Positions 9,701 to 17,717 of a DNA stretch of 64,000 nucleotides are shown here, piece by piece. The notes beneath the pieces are model-generated. The model had not been told where the DNA came from, searched no databases, and saw only the letters and a list, made by a program, of their open reading frames with translations. Numbering within the stretch: the first letter of the stretch is position 1; each line of letters begins with the position of its first letter. The DNA is from Pseudomonas fluorescens (GTDB lineage Bacteria > Pseudomonadota > Gammaproteobacteria > Pseudomonadales > Pseudomonadaceae): assembly GCF_002022275.1 (NCBI RefSeq), contig NZ_MSDF01000051.1, positions 54,856 through 118,855 on the forward strand, in the 5' to 3' direction. Both the position numbers and the translations under genes were made by a program.

Positions 9701-10572
9701 TTCCATTTATCCAGATGAAGCTGGCTGTAAGTGCTACCCGGAGCGATATTCACTTTATTGGTGTTCAGGTAGTGGGGGATCTGGCCGACGGTTCGGGTGC
9801 CCTCCTTCAGAAAGTTGATGAAGTACCGTAAAGACTGAGCAACGTCCTGGCGGATGCGCAGGTTTGCGATGTGCTTTTTTTGCTCTTCAAGCCTCTCTTC
9901 GCTGCGCGATTCGATCAAGGCTGAAAAGTGAGCGGGTTCGAGTACGGGGAAAGGCTCGCCCTGTTGAAGTTGCGCCGCGCGTTGCTGGGTTTGAGGGATA
10001 AAAAGACCCTCGTTTTCCCGGTAGAACCGCTGTACCAGCCACAAGGGTGCTGTTGTGCTGTGCTCGGTCAGCGCCGGTTTATAGCTACGAAAGGTAGACC
10101 CGCCGACGACTTTTGCTGCGGCAATGACCGGGCCGCAGACCTTTGACCACATTGGGTCATCCAGGCCACGCGCGTGCACACCGGGCCTGCCGAGATGGCG
10201 CTGGAATTCAAAGGTAACTTGCCCCGAGGTCGGGTTGATTTTAAGCGTTTGGGGATTGATACCCAGATGACGCATCCACTCGGCGACATTCGGCGACTCA
10301 AAGGCTTGCCCGAGCTGTGACCACCACTGACCAAACGTCGAACTCGACGGGATATTTTCGATCATCAGCGAGATGTCGTGGTTTACGACGCCGGTACTGC
10401 GAGCGAGTGCCTGGCCATACATAACTGCCAGCTCACGGTCTCCCTTCTCACGGGGAGGGAGGTCTGAGGGTTCCACCGTTGTTTCGCGTTTTTGCCGGTT
10501 GAGCGTTGGCTCGGCAGAATTCCTGGATGTTATGTACTGCAGGTTGGAGGGAGCGAGGGAAACAGACGGCAT
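6781..10572 (-). CDS. Large toxin/effector-like protein with a C-terminal Cys/His domain
   Basis: 1263 residues, no signal peptide. The N-terminal half (for example GQWWSQLGQAFESPNVAEW near residue 85) resembles the large dermonecrotic or membrane-targeted-effector toxins common in fluorescent Pseudomonas. Residues about 930-1010 form a hydrophobic, Ala/Gly-rich stretch that could enter membranes. The last 170 residues form a separate domain with FSICYATAL (Cys1103), GNMSHVAYI (His1178) and LYHSNSNALDH, a Cys-His pattern suggesting a papain-like hydrolase. The gene is less GC-rich than its neighbours, and no immunity or secretion gene is adjacent. Activity and export route are inferred only. 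Confidence 0.6.
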   Translation of the reverse strand: MPSVSLAPSNLQYITSRNSAEPTLNRQKRETTVEPSDLPPREKGDRELAVMYGQALARSTGVVNHDISLMIENIPSSSTFGQWWSQLGQAFESPNVAEWMRHLGINPQTLKINPTSGQVTFEFQRHLGRPGVHARGLDDPMWSKVCGPVIAAAKVVGGSTFRSYKPALTEHSTTAPLWLVQRFYRENEGLFIPQTQQRAAQLQQGEPFPVLEPAHFSALIESRSEERLEEQKKHIANLRIRQDVAQSLRYFINFLKEGTRTVGQIPHYLNTNKVNIAPGSTYSQLHLDKWNDTSLNQFLQDNDLDVPADQAEMENLATALSRPEAVSPINGNYKGALDWPMPLDSTSQRQLRADIRHGKFGDIDLSPFKNVLEYLLQHSPISAAQANNPRLLIDALVQSPKGDALGKAIQAKFDQRNVKGSATDWLLAALSADQNDEVNGTPALLKLKSRQWVAGYPLSSTANDGKSAPTIVKDLAAHLLKAGKASSIEKAHIQAHVLLSGRAPEFLVKDIPSSVTPGSHSWVSFVTAVERIEAQAPGATAMMSYGQVMLAADVAPISAREREIEYAAQANALRDWGSANGFDYALNDSMLNAVREAYNEQIQALQSASNAQKTPVPEAREIAIEQLKKALPEMDLALFDKKCITVKPAHQDFPGPYSVLDLYMDGRSQYGSTPAVQRRIVGVRGRLKPLPTTSQWVSSSTDINISEVLGKLKDLPRLSNLFDNAFTDFCAQSEKSSATQVKHLISKLPLKDRENLEFGKITILKEWKNSYEAYSRTKTSRPASEGSNLLVKTEVDGNINTYEIDLKNNKIIKRTDLGDVEPGDYPTGVREPGRSFQEVVPSGVYAEGLAEEKRWGRAPPKSFGSAKSAYIADAMMKEINIRSLRELALGSTTFDTEVPFYKKAHEFMLNLIPLRSAIKNFANGNIGEGIIDLTLDVFGFVVGLGAAAKGAKALQAGVSAFGKLAHGAKIVGRAAIGSLNPLSGIDDLARGVANTGRKAVTTARNGLTTVQNVFGKIDPVALVKTPGIAEGVIKPANALEDVAIVARLDEGTGNWHAINPATRQPYGPALKDFKPKVLSSDELSDNLNTMHRTLGKDEKFSICYATALRSAQADKKITQTAYNRLLPEFKGGGTQHYKRVLKIEPQTLKSTFNTADITESGVVTFINRVGYNKGNMSHVAYIQKSPDGQLYLYHSNSNALDHALGGTKVTPATAGNASVYKLGPDQQKGVQAFMDSTTSGGYNMVFTPSSALESSIRSLPAPV

Positions 10573-10666
10573 GATCAGTTCTCATCAGGGACGGAAAAGT
10601 TTTCGCCACGTGATGGCGTAAGACTCTGTGTCCAAACATCCTGAGACGATTCCCTCGGATTTGCGT

Positions 10667-11599
10667 TCAAACGTTTCCGGTTTTTACCGCCTGAGCCGCC
10701 AGCGCGCGCAGGCGAATCAAATCCACCAGTTGACGCAGCCCAGGCTGTGACTGGCGGCGGCTGGGGTAATACAGGCACAGCGGGGCACCGATGCAGGCCC
10801 AATCGGGCAAAACCTCTACCAGGCGTCCGTCCGCAAGCTCTTGCTGCACACGGTGTTGCAGGCAGTAGGCGATGCCTACACCTTGCAGCGCCGCGTCGAC
10901 AATGGTCTGGGTGTCCGCCGCGCTGAAATGGCCGGGTGCATCAATGCGTTGTTGACGGGCGCCGTTACCCAATTCCCATTTGTAAGTGGTTTTATCGCCC
11001 AGATACATGCGCACGCAGGAGTGCTGCAGCAGGTCGGTGGGTATTTTCGGTGTGCCGGCACTTTCCAGATAGGACGGGGAGGCGACCATGACCCAGCGCA
11101 ATTCACCGGTCAATGGCACAGCCACCATGTCCTGGGGCACGGTGGCGCCATAGCGGATACCGGCGTCGTAGCCTTCTGCGACGATATCGATCATGCGGTC
11201 TTCCACCATCACATCCAGGCGCAATTGCGGGTAGGCACGGGTGAATTCCCCCAGAATCGGCGAAACCAGCAGAACGGCCGCGTCCCTTGGCACATTAAGG
11301 CGCAGGCGGCCAATAGGTGCTTCGCGGTACAGCTCCAGGGTGTCGAGCCCGTCCTGGATCGTGGCGAAACCCAAAGTGAGCTTTTCAGCCAGCAGGCTGC
11401 CGGCGTCGGTGGGTTCCACGGCGCGGCTGGTGCGGTAGAGCAGTTTCACGCCCAGACGGGTTTCGAGGTTGCGCATGGTGTGGCTCAGCGCCGAGGTGGT
11501 CACCCCCAGTTCATGGGCGGCATGGCGAAAACTGCGGCGCCGGATAATCGCCATGAACACATTCAGGTCTGCCAATTCGGAACGATTGAACGCCGCCAT
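10667..11599 (-). CDS. LysR-family transcriptional regulator
   Basis: 310 residues. The N-terminal helix-turn-helix (FRHAAHELGVTTSALSHTMRNLE, about 24-46) and the periplasmic-binding-protein-like effector domain (about 95-300) are standard LysR features. It is divergent from the aldo-keto reductase gene across 113 bases, the usual arrangement of a LysR activator with its target. An inverted repeat at 11672-11689 is a candidate site. The ligand is not predictable. Confidence 0.92.
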   Translation of the reverse strand: MAAFNRSELADLNVFMAIIRRRSFRHAAHELGVTTSALSHTMRNLETRLGVKLLYRTSRAVEPTDAGSLLAEKLTLGFATIQDGLDTLELYREAPIGRLRLNVPRDAAVLLVSPILGEFTRAYPQLRLDVMVEDRMIDIVAEGYDAGIRYGATVPQDMVAVPLTGELRWVMVASPSYLESAGTPKIPTDLLQHSCVRMYLGDKTTYKWELGNGARQQRIDAPGHFSAADTQTIVDAALQGVGIAYCLQHRVQQELADGRLVEVLPDWACIGAPLCLYYPSRRQSQPGLRQLVDLIRLRALAAQAVKTGNV

Positions 11600-11671
11600 T
11601 TCAAGCCTCTTTTGTAGGGGTTCGGTTGCATGGGGCGTTGAGCCCTATTCAACCTCGGATGATCTAGAGTA

Positions 11672-11689
11672 ATTGCTTTTCTAAGCAAT
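11672..11689. promoter_or_regulatory. Candidate LysR operator
   Basis: ATTGCTT and AAGCAAT form a perfect 7-base inverted repeat with a 4-base centre, 23 bases before the aldo-keto reductase start and in the LysR/reductase divergent gap. This is the size and symmetry of a LysR box, but a single copy cannot prove function. Confidence 0.35.
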
Positions 11690-11712
11690 GTTGTAGGCAG
11701 AGGGTTTTTTTT

Positions 11713-12696
11713 ATGAGTATCGAGACCATCCGGATCTCCGGCATCCAAAAAGCGGTTTCGCGGATTGCGCTCGGTACGTGGTCCATGGGCGGGCATCTGT
11801 GGGGTGGTGCGGATAACGAGCAGTCGATCCGGACCATTCGCCATGCGTTGAGCTGCGGCATCAACCTGATCGACACCGCGCCGGTGTATGGCCTGGGCCT
11901 GTCCGAAGAGTTGATCGGCAAGGCCCTGCGCGGGGTGCGCCACAGTGCGGTCATCGCCACCAAGGCCGGCCTGCAATGGGATGACGGCACCACCCGCCGC
12001 AATGCCACTGCCCAGCGCATTCGCAAGGAAGTTGAGGACTCCCTGCTGCGCCTGGAGACTGACTACATCGACCTGTACCAGATTCACTGGCCCGACCCGT
12101 TGGTGGCCCAGGAGGAAACCGCCGAGGCACTTGAGCGCCTGCGCCGCGAGGGCAAGATTCTCGCCGTCGGTGTGAGCAACTATTCCACCGTGCAAATGGA
12201 CGATTTCAGCGCGCACACCGCACTCGCCACCGTGCAGCCGCCCTACAACCTGTTCGAGCGCGCTATCGACAGCGACATCCTCCCGTATGCCAAACAACAC
12301 TCCCTTGTGGTACTGGCCTACGGCCCGCTGTGCCGGGGGTTACTGACCGGCAGCATGCACTCGGCCACCAGCTTTGCCGGTGATGACGTGCGCAAGCTTG
12401 ACCCCAAATTCAAGGCGCCACGCTTCGAGCAATACCTGGCGGCGGTCACGGCGCTGGACATGTATGCCCGCGAGTGCCACGGCAAATCGGTGCTGGCGCT
12501 GGCTTTGCGCTGGGTGCTGGATCAGGGCCCGACCATCGCCCTGTGGGGCGCGCGTCGGCCGGAGCAATTGAAAGGCTATGAAGAAGCGTTTGGCTGGCAT
12601 CTGACGGCCGATGATTTGACCCATATCGACCGGATCCTCGCCAGCACGATAAAAGATCCGATCGGGCCGGAATTTATGGCCCCCGCAAAACGTTAA
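11713..12696 (+). CDS. Aldo/keto reductase
   Basis: 327 residues, a full NAD(P)H-dependent (beta/alpha)8 reductase. The catalytic tetrad is readable: Asp and Tyr in NLIDTAPVYG (about 54-63), Lys in VIATKAG (about 82) and His in YQIHWPD (about 121). GVSNYS and the ALRWVLDQG segment are also conserved. The protein resembles general stress/YdjG-type reductases that act on aldehydes and ketones. Probably controlled by the divergent LysR gene. Confidence 0.92.
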   Translation: MSIETIRISGIQKAVSRIALGTWSMGGHLWGGADNEQSIRTIRHALSCGINLIDTAPVYGLGLSEELIGKALRGVRHSAVIATKAGLQWDDGTTRRNATAQRIRKEVEDSLLRLETDYIDLYQIHWPDPLVAQEETAEALERLRREGKILAVGVSNYSTVQMDDFSAHTALATVQPPYNLFERAIDSDILPYAKQHSLVVLAYGPLCRGLLTGSMHSATSFAGDDVRKLDPKFKAPRFEQYLAAVTALDMYARECHGKSVLALALRWVLDQGPTIALWGARRPEQLKGYEEAFGWHLTADDLTHIDRILASTIKDPIGPEFMAPAKR

Positions 12697-12758
12697 CCCT
12701 AGCGACAGGGATGTCAGCGATAAAAATAACTGACATTTCTGTACGTTGAGGTTTTTGC

Positions 12759-13514
12759 ATGAAGCGCGGTGCCGTATTCACAATTGCGGGTGGTTTGCTC
12801 TGTGGGCTGGTGTTTGTCGGGGTCTGGAAGTGGCGGGGTAACCCCGACGCCCTGTGGCACATCGTCAGCCAGCAATGTGTGCCTGATCAGCAGCAGCGGC
12901 AAAACCCCAGCCCGTGCCTGGAGGTCGACTTGGACCGTGGCTACACGCTGTTCAAGGACCAGAACGGCCCCTTGCACGATCTGTTGATTCCCGTGGACAA
13001 AGTCAGCGGCATCGAGGACCCGGCACTCAGCCGGTATTTGCTGCCGCATTACTTCGCCCAGGCCTGGCGGCACCGCAATGTGTTGTCCGACGGCTTGAAA
13101 AAGCCGATTCCGGATCAGTTCGTCTCGGTGGCGATCAACTCTCGGTATGGCCGCAGCCAGAACCAGCTGCATGTGCATATCGCCTGCCTGAACCCGGACG
13201 TGTTCAACACCCTCACTCAGCAAAGCGCCGCCATTAATGAGCAGTGGCGTGTGCTGCCGACTCGACTGAACGGGCATACCTATGCCGCCCGCACACTCTC
13301 GGCGGCGGACGCCGATACGCTCGACCCGCTGGAAGTCTTGCGTGCATACGTGGATGCCAGAGCCGATGTCATGAGCGACTACGGCCTGCTGATGACGCCT
13401 CGCGCCGATGGCAGCCTGCTGTTGTTGACCACCCAGCTGTCGTTGACCGAACTGAACCTGGGTTCTGCCGGTGAGCTGCAGGACTATCGCTGTGACTTGA
13501 TGAACCAGCTGTAA
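12759..13514 (+). CDS. cdh: CDP-diacylglycerol pyrophosphatase
   Basis: Hydrolyses CDP-diacylglycerol to phosphatidate and CMP. The 251-residue length equals that of E. coli Cdh, and conserved blocks LWHIVSQQCVP, HDLLIPVDKVSGIEDP, PHYFAQAWRHR, FVSVAINSRYGRSQNQLHVHIAC are present; the last carries the HIT-like catalytic HxH (LHVH). An N-terminal membrane anchor (about 5-23) places the enzyme at the inner membrane. The gene for an aspartic protease follows after 30 bases and may be co-transcribed. Confidence 0.9.
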   Translation: MKRGAVFTIAGGLLCGLVFVGVWKWRGNPDALWHIVSQQCVPDQQQRQNPSPCLEVDLDRGYTLFKDQNGPLHDLLIPVDKVSGIEDPALSRYLLPHYFAQAWRHRNVLSDGLKKPIPDQFVSVAINSRYGRSQNQLHVHIACLNPDVFNTLTQQSAAINEQWRVLPTRLNGHTYAARTLSAADADTLDPLEVLRAYVDARADVMSDYGLLMTPRADGSLLLLTTQLSLTELNLGSAGELQDYRCDLMNQL

Positions 13515-13544
13515 GCCTTCTTAACCTGACTTGGAACTACCTCC

Positions 13545-14534
13545 ATGCGTTTGACTGTGTTGGCCTCGCTGTTCCTGTTCGCCGGTGGTGCCCAAGCGGC
13601 TACCCGCGAAGTCGTTCCGATCCACAGCGCGACCATGGCCAATGGTGACTTGCGCTACAGCGTCACTTTGAAGATCGGCGGCACTTCGGTGGAAACCCAG
13701 TTCGACACTGGCTCGGTGGGCTTGCGTGTACTGCCCGGCGTATTGAAACCCCAGGATGCGGTAGCGGGGAGCACGCCGGCGAGGATCCAGTACGGCAGCG
13801 GCGTACGCCTGAGCGGCACGCTGGCGACCGCCAACGTCAGCCTGGGCAATGTCACCGCGCAAGTGCCGATGCAGTTGGTGGACAGCATCAGTTGCAGTGA
13901 CGCGCGGCCCAAATGCTCGGCCTCGAAGGTCGGCACCAAAGACTTCCTGATGGGCGGCAACCCCCTGCGCGGTGAAGGCTTCAAGGCGATCCTGGGCGTC
14001 GGCATGCTGCGCAATCCGGCGTCCAACCCGTTGGTGGCCATGGGCGGCCGCTGGCTGGTGGTATTGCCCCGGCCGGGGCAGAGCACAGGGCAGTTGATCA
14101 TCAACCCCACGGCAGCGGAAACCCAGGGCTTGCGCACCATCAGCCTGCAGCGCATCCCGGTGAAGCCGGGAGATGCGAGCGCGTATTGGAAAGACCACGG
14201 CGTGCAGGGTTGCCTGCAACGTCTGGACACCCACCAGCAGGTCTGCGGCAACAGCATTCTGGACACGGGCGCGGCGGGGTTTCATATCTACGCGGATGCC
14301 TTGCAGCCCAACTGGCCCGTGGGCACGCCTGCGCATTTCAGCCTGACCCTGGGCGATGGCAGCCAGATGGGCCAGCACTTCAGGGTCGACAATCGTGGCG
14401 GGCGTTATGTGCGCTACATCACCGCGCAAGGCGAACATAACTTCCACGGGATCAATGCGGGCTTGCTGACCTACTTCGATAACGCGGTGCTCTATGACCA
14501 GGCGGCCGGGACCATCGGCCTGAAAGCGCGCTGA
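13545..14534 (+). CDS. Exported pepsin-like (bilobal) aspartic protease
   Basis: 329 residues with a signal peptide (cleavage near GAQA-AT, residue 19). It shows two catalytic motifs, FDTGS (Asp54) and LDTGA (Asp240), 186 residues apart, close to the 183 of pepsin. The flap-like IQYGSGVRLSGTLA (about 81-94) and the hydrophobic AILGVGM motif (about 149-154) stand where pepsins carry theirs. Together these indicate a two-lobed A1-type fold, unlike the single-motif retropepsin-like proteins usual in bacteria. It should act in the periplasm or outside the cell; the substrate is unknown. Four cysteines may form disulfides. Confidence 0.75.
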   Translation: MRLTVLASLFLFAGGAQAATREVVPIHSATMANGDLRYSVTLKIGGTSVETQFDTGSVGLRVLPGVLKPQDAVAGSTPARIQYGSGVRLSGTLATANVSLGNVTAQVPMQLVDSISCSDARPKCSASKVGTKDFLMGGNPLRGEGFKAILGVGMLRNPASNPLVAMGGRWLVVLPRPGQSTGQLIINPTAAETQGLRTISLQRIPVKPGDASAYWKDHGVQGCLQRLDTHQQVCGNSILDTGAAGFHIYADALQPNWPVGTPAHFSLTLGDGSQMGQHFRVDNRGGRYVRYITAQGEHNFHGINAGLLTYFDNAVLYDQAAGTIGLKAR

Positions 14535-14556
14535 TTCCAATCTGAAATGAGATAAC

Positions 14557-14676
14557 GGTGGGAGCTGGCTTGTGTGGGAGCTGGCTTGCCTGCGATGCCG
14601 GCGACTCGGTCTATCAGGCAAGCCGGGGTGATGCCATCGCAGGCAAGCCAGCTCCCACATAAGTCCGGCTCCCACA
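14557..14676. repeat. REPIN, GTGGGAGCTGGCTTGCC class
   Basis: A partial tandem copy (GGTGGGAGCTGGCTTG), then a facing pair with the same arms as at 47-137, and a further degenerate GGCTCCCACA copy. It fills the gap after the protease gene and could act as its transcription end. Confidence 0.85.
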
Positions 14677-14748
14677 CCACAGTTGCGATAGGTAAATTTC
14701 ATTCACGACCTGTTTGAGCGATAAACGACACCCCCTCAAACTTAGCCA

Positions 14749-14764
14749 TTGAACGACTGTTCAG
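14749..14764. promoter_or_regulatory. Candidate TetR operator, copy 1
   Basis: TTGAACGACTGTTCAG is a 16-base imperfect palindrome about 80 bases before the aminotransferase/ATPase fusion gene. It matches the palindrome at 20656-20671 in 13 of 16 positions (shared pattern TTGAACGnnTGTTCA). That second copy lies beside the TetR gene of the same island. Confidence 0.6.
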
Positions 14765-14843
14765 TTTGAACTATGTTGACCGCATCCACCCGCTTTCACG
14801 AGAGCGGGTTCGCGCTTTTTCTTCTTGAACGAGAGGCTCTGGC

Positions 14844-16838
14844 ATGCGGTTTTCCCCCTTCGCCGAACGAATTGCAGGGCAGGGCGTCGCCGCCTGGGAC
14901 ATCCACCACGCCGCGTTTCATGCCGCAAGCCAGGGCGAAGACATCATCATCCTCAGCGTCGGCGACCCTGACTTCGCCACGCCCTCGTTCATCACCGATG
15001 CCGCCGTGAGCGCCTTGCGCGATGGCGACACCCATTACACCGAAATCCCGGGCCGCCCAGCGCTGCGCGAGGCGATCGCCGCCCGCTACAGCAAAACCCT
15101 GTCACGCCCGCTCAACGCCGACAACGTCATTACCGTGGCCGGTGCGCAAAACGCGCTGTTCGTCACCTCGCTGTGCCTGTTGCAGGCGGGTGATGAAGTG
15201 CTGGTGCTCGACCCGATGTACGTCACCTACGAAGCCACGCTCAAGGCCAGTGGCGCGACGCTGGTGCGCGTGCCGTGCTCGCCGGAATCGGGCTTTCGCC
15301 TGGATGCGCACTTGCTCGCCGCCGCCATCACACCGCGCACCCGGGCGATCTTCTTTTCCAACCCGAACAACCCGACCGGCGTGGTACTCAACCCACAAGA
15401 ACTGCAAGCCATTGCCGACCTGGCCATCGCCCATGACCTGTGGGTGGTGGTGGATGAGGTCTACGAAAGCCTGGTGTTCGACGGTGACTACCACAGCCTC
15501 GCGGCGTTGCCGGGGATGGCTGAGCGCTGCATCGTCATCGGCAGCTTGTCCAAATCCCACGCGATGACGGGCTGGCGGATCGGCTGGATTGTCGCCGCGC
15601 CAGAGATGGTCGTACACGCCGAAACCCTGGTGCTGAGCATGCTTTATGGCTTGCCGGGTTTTGTCATGGAGGCGGCCACGGCAGCGGTGCTGGCCCATGA
15701 TCAAGTGACGGTCGGCATGCGCGAAATCTACCGCCGCCGCCGTGATCTGGTGGTGGCGGGGCTCAGTGCTTGTCAGGGCATCAAGGTGCAAGCGCCGCAA
15801 GCGGGCATGTTTGTGCTGGTGGACATACGAGGCACCGGCCTGGGCTCGCTGGATTTTGCCTGGCGGTTGTTCCGCGAAGCCGGGGTTTCCGTATTGGACG
15901 CCGCCGCGTTCGGTGAACCGGCGCAGGGCTTTGTGCGGTTGTCCTTCACATTGGGCGAAGACCGCCTGGCCGAAGCCTGCCAGCGTATCGCCGCGTTTGT
16001 CGCCAAGCTGGCCGGCGAGCCTCGTCTCGCGCCGGCGCCCAGAATCGAAGTGGTGCAACCCGCCGAAGCGAGGAAGATGATCGAAGTCATCGACTTGCAC
16101 AAACGCTTCGGCAATATCGAGGTGCTCAAGGGCATTTCCCTCACCGCCCACGAAGGCGAAGTAATCTCGCTGATCGGCGCCAGCGGTTCGGGCAAAAGCA
16201 CTTTGCTGCGCTGCATCAACATGCTCGAAGTGCCCGACCAGGGCAGCATTCAGGTGGACGGTGAAAGCATCAAGCTCAACTACGGCCGCCCCGGCGCGCC
16301 ACTGGTGGCGGACGCCAAGCAACTGGTGCGCATCCGCTCCACCCTGGGCATGGTGTTCCAGAACTTCAACCTGTGGCCGCACCGCACGGTGCTCGAAAAT
16401 CTTATAGAAGCCCCCACTCAGGTACTCCGCGAAAGCCGTGCCGAGGCCATCGAGCGCGCCGAAGCCTTGCTCGACCGCGTCGGCCTTGCCGCCAAGCGCA
16501 ACGAATACCCGGCGTTCCTTTCCGGTGGCCAGCAACAGCGCGTGGCGATTGCCCGTGCGCTGGCCATGCGTCCCAAAGTCATGTTGTTTGACGAACCCAC
16601 CTCGGCGCTCGATCCGGAGCTGGTGGGCGAAGTACTGCGGGTGATCCGCTCGTTGGCCGAGGAAGGCCGCACCATGATTCTGGTGACCCATGAAATGGCA
16701 TTTGCGCGGGATGTGTCGTCCAAAGTGGCTTTTTTGCACCAAGGCATGATCGAGGAAAGCGGCACGCCGGACTCGGTGTTTATCGACCCACGCAGTGAAC
16801 GTTGCCGACAGTTCGTCAACGCGCATCAAACTCGCTAA
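14844..16838 (+). CDS. Fusion: PLP aminotransferase + amino-acid ABC ATPase
   Basis: 664 residues in one uninterrupted frame. Residues 1-395 are a class I/II aminotransferase: NPNNPTG at about 173-179, Asp204 in VVDEVY and the PLP lysine Lys237 in SLSKSHAMTGWR. After a short linker, residues 412-664 are a complete GlnQ/HisP-type ATPase with Walker A GASGSGKST (about 445-453), FQNFNLWPH, signature LSGGQQQR and Walker B VMLFDEPTSALDPE. The in-frame ATG at 16077 has no properly spaced ribosome site. The enzyme would transaminate an amino acid while the ATPase powers its uptake through the permeases downstream. Covalent fusion of these two families is unusual. Confidence 0.85.
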   Translation: MRFSPFAERIAGQGVAAWDIHHAAFHAASQGEDIIILSVGDPDFATPSFITDAAVSALRDGDTHYTEIPGRPALREAIAARYSKTLSRPLNADNVITVAGAQNALFVTSLCLLQAGDEVLVLDPMYVTYEATLKASGATLVRVPCSPESGFRLDAHLLAAAITPRTRAIFFSNPNNPTGVVLNPQELQAIADLAIAHDLWVVVDEVYESLVFDGDYHSLAALPGMAERCIVIGSLSKSHAMTGWRIGWIVAAPEMVVHAETLVLSMLYGLPGFVMEAATAAVLAHDQVTVGMREIYRRRRDLVVAGLSACQGIKVQAPQAGMFVLVDIRGTGLGSLDFAWRLFREAGVSVLDAAAFGEPAQGFVRLSFTLGEDRLAEACQRIAAFVAKLAGEPRLAPAPRIEVVQPAEARKMIEVIDLHKRFGNIEVLKGISLTAHEGEVISLIGASGSGKSTLLRCINMLEVPDQGSIQVDGESIKLNYGRPGAPLVADAKQLVRIRSTLGMVFQNFNLWPHRTVLENLIEAPTQVLRESRAEAIERAEALLDRVGLAAKRNEYPAFLSGGQQQRVAIARALAMRPKVMLFDEPTSALDPELVGEVLRVIRSLAEEGRTMILVTHEMAFARDVSSKVAFLHQGMIEESGTPDSVFIDPRSERCRQFVNAHQTR

Positions 16839-16862
16839 CTCCAAAAAAAGACGGGGCAAATC

Positions 16863-17717
16863 ATGAAATCCAGAAGCATGGCAACGTGGTTGAGCAGTGC
16901 AGTATTGATGTTGGCCGCAGGTTTTGTGCAGGCGGCGGAAAAGCCCATTGTGTTTGCGGTAGCAGCGGAACCTTACCCGCCGTTTACCGTAAAAGGCGGC
17001 AATGGCCAGTGGTCCGGTTTTGAAGTGGACCTGATCCACAAGCTGTGTGAAGGCATGAAAGCCGAATGCCAGATCAAGGAAGTGGCGTGGGACGGCATCA
17101 TCCCGTCGCTGCTGGCGAAGAAGATCGACGTGATTTTCTCTTCCATGTCGGTCACCGACGAGCGTGAAAAACAGATTGCCTTCAGCCGTGCTTATTACGA
17201 CTCGCTGCTGGGCGTGGCCGGGCCCAAGGGCGCGACCGTGGACATTACGCCTGAAGGCCTCAAGGGCAAGTTGATTGGGGTGCAGATCTCAACCGTCAGC
17301 GCCAATTACCTGAAAAAGTATTACGAAAACATCGCTGACCTTAAGTACTACGACACCCAGGAATCGGCCAACGCCGACCTGATTGCCGGGCGCATCGACT
17401 ACATGATGGCTGACGACACCGCCATCGCGATGATGGTCAAAACCCCGGAAGCCAGTGGCCTGGCCCACATCGCCAGCGTGCCGTATGACCCGATCATCGG
17501 CCGTGGCGTCGGCGCCGGCTTGCGCAAGGAAGACACCGCGCTCAAGGCCCGTCTGGACAAGGCCATCGGCGAGCTGTTGGTGAGCAAGGACTTTGACGAC
17601 CTGTCCCAGCACTACTTCGGCGTGTCCGTGAGCCCGTGCAAGCGCGCTGACACCCCGGCGTATGTGAGCAAGGTCTGCGACAGCCCGTACCAGCAAATCG
17701 CCCAGCAGAGCCAATAA
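16863..17717 (+). CDS. Amino-acid ABC transporter substrate-binding protein
   Basis: 284 residues with a signal peptide ending at about VQAAE (residue 22). The pattern AAEPYPPFTVKGGNGQWSGFEVDLI and the DGIIPSLLAKKIDVIFSSMSVTDER block are typical of family 3 polar amino-acid binding proteins (HisJ, ArgT, GlnH type). It would capture the substrate in the periplasm for the permeases encoded next. Start ATG 24 bases after the fusion gene; the stop overlaps the next ATG by one base, so it is in the operon. Confidence 0.92.
   Translation: MKSRSMATWLSSAVLMLAAGFVQAAEKPIVFAVAAEPYPPFTVKGGNGQWSGFEVDLIHKLCEGMKAECQIKEVAWDGIIPSLLAKKIDVIFSSMSVTDEREKQIAFSRAYYDSLLGVAGPKGATVDITPEGLKGKLIGVQISTVSANYLKKYYENIADLKYYDTQESANADLIAGRIDYMMADDTAIAMMVKTPEASGLAHIASVPYDPIIGRGVGAGLRKEDTALKARLDKAIGELLVSKDFDDLSQHYFGVSVSPCKRADTPAYVSKVCDSPYQQIAQQSQ

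Noticed and set aside
12712..12735. TGTCAG...CTGACA inverted repeat after the aldo-keto reductase gene
   Set aside because: Long AT-rich loop, no T-run, and no second copy; not enough for an operator or terminator call.
13521..14702. 393-codon frame antisense to the protease gene
   Set aside because: Begins inside a REP and has no domain. The + strand has a signal peptide and paired DTG motifs.
16077..16838. Separate ABC ATPase gene starting at the internal ATG
   Set aside because: It is in the same frame as the aminotransferase with no intervening stop, and AGGA is only 2 bases from the ATG, too close to serve it.
15102..17039. 645-codon frame antisense to the aminotransferase/ATPase fusion
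   Set aside because: Composition is that of a shadow, with no domain, and the + strand has two complete enzymes.
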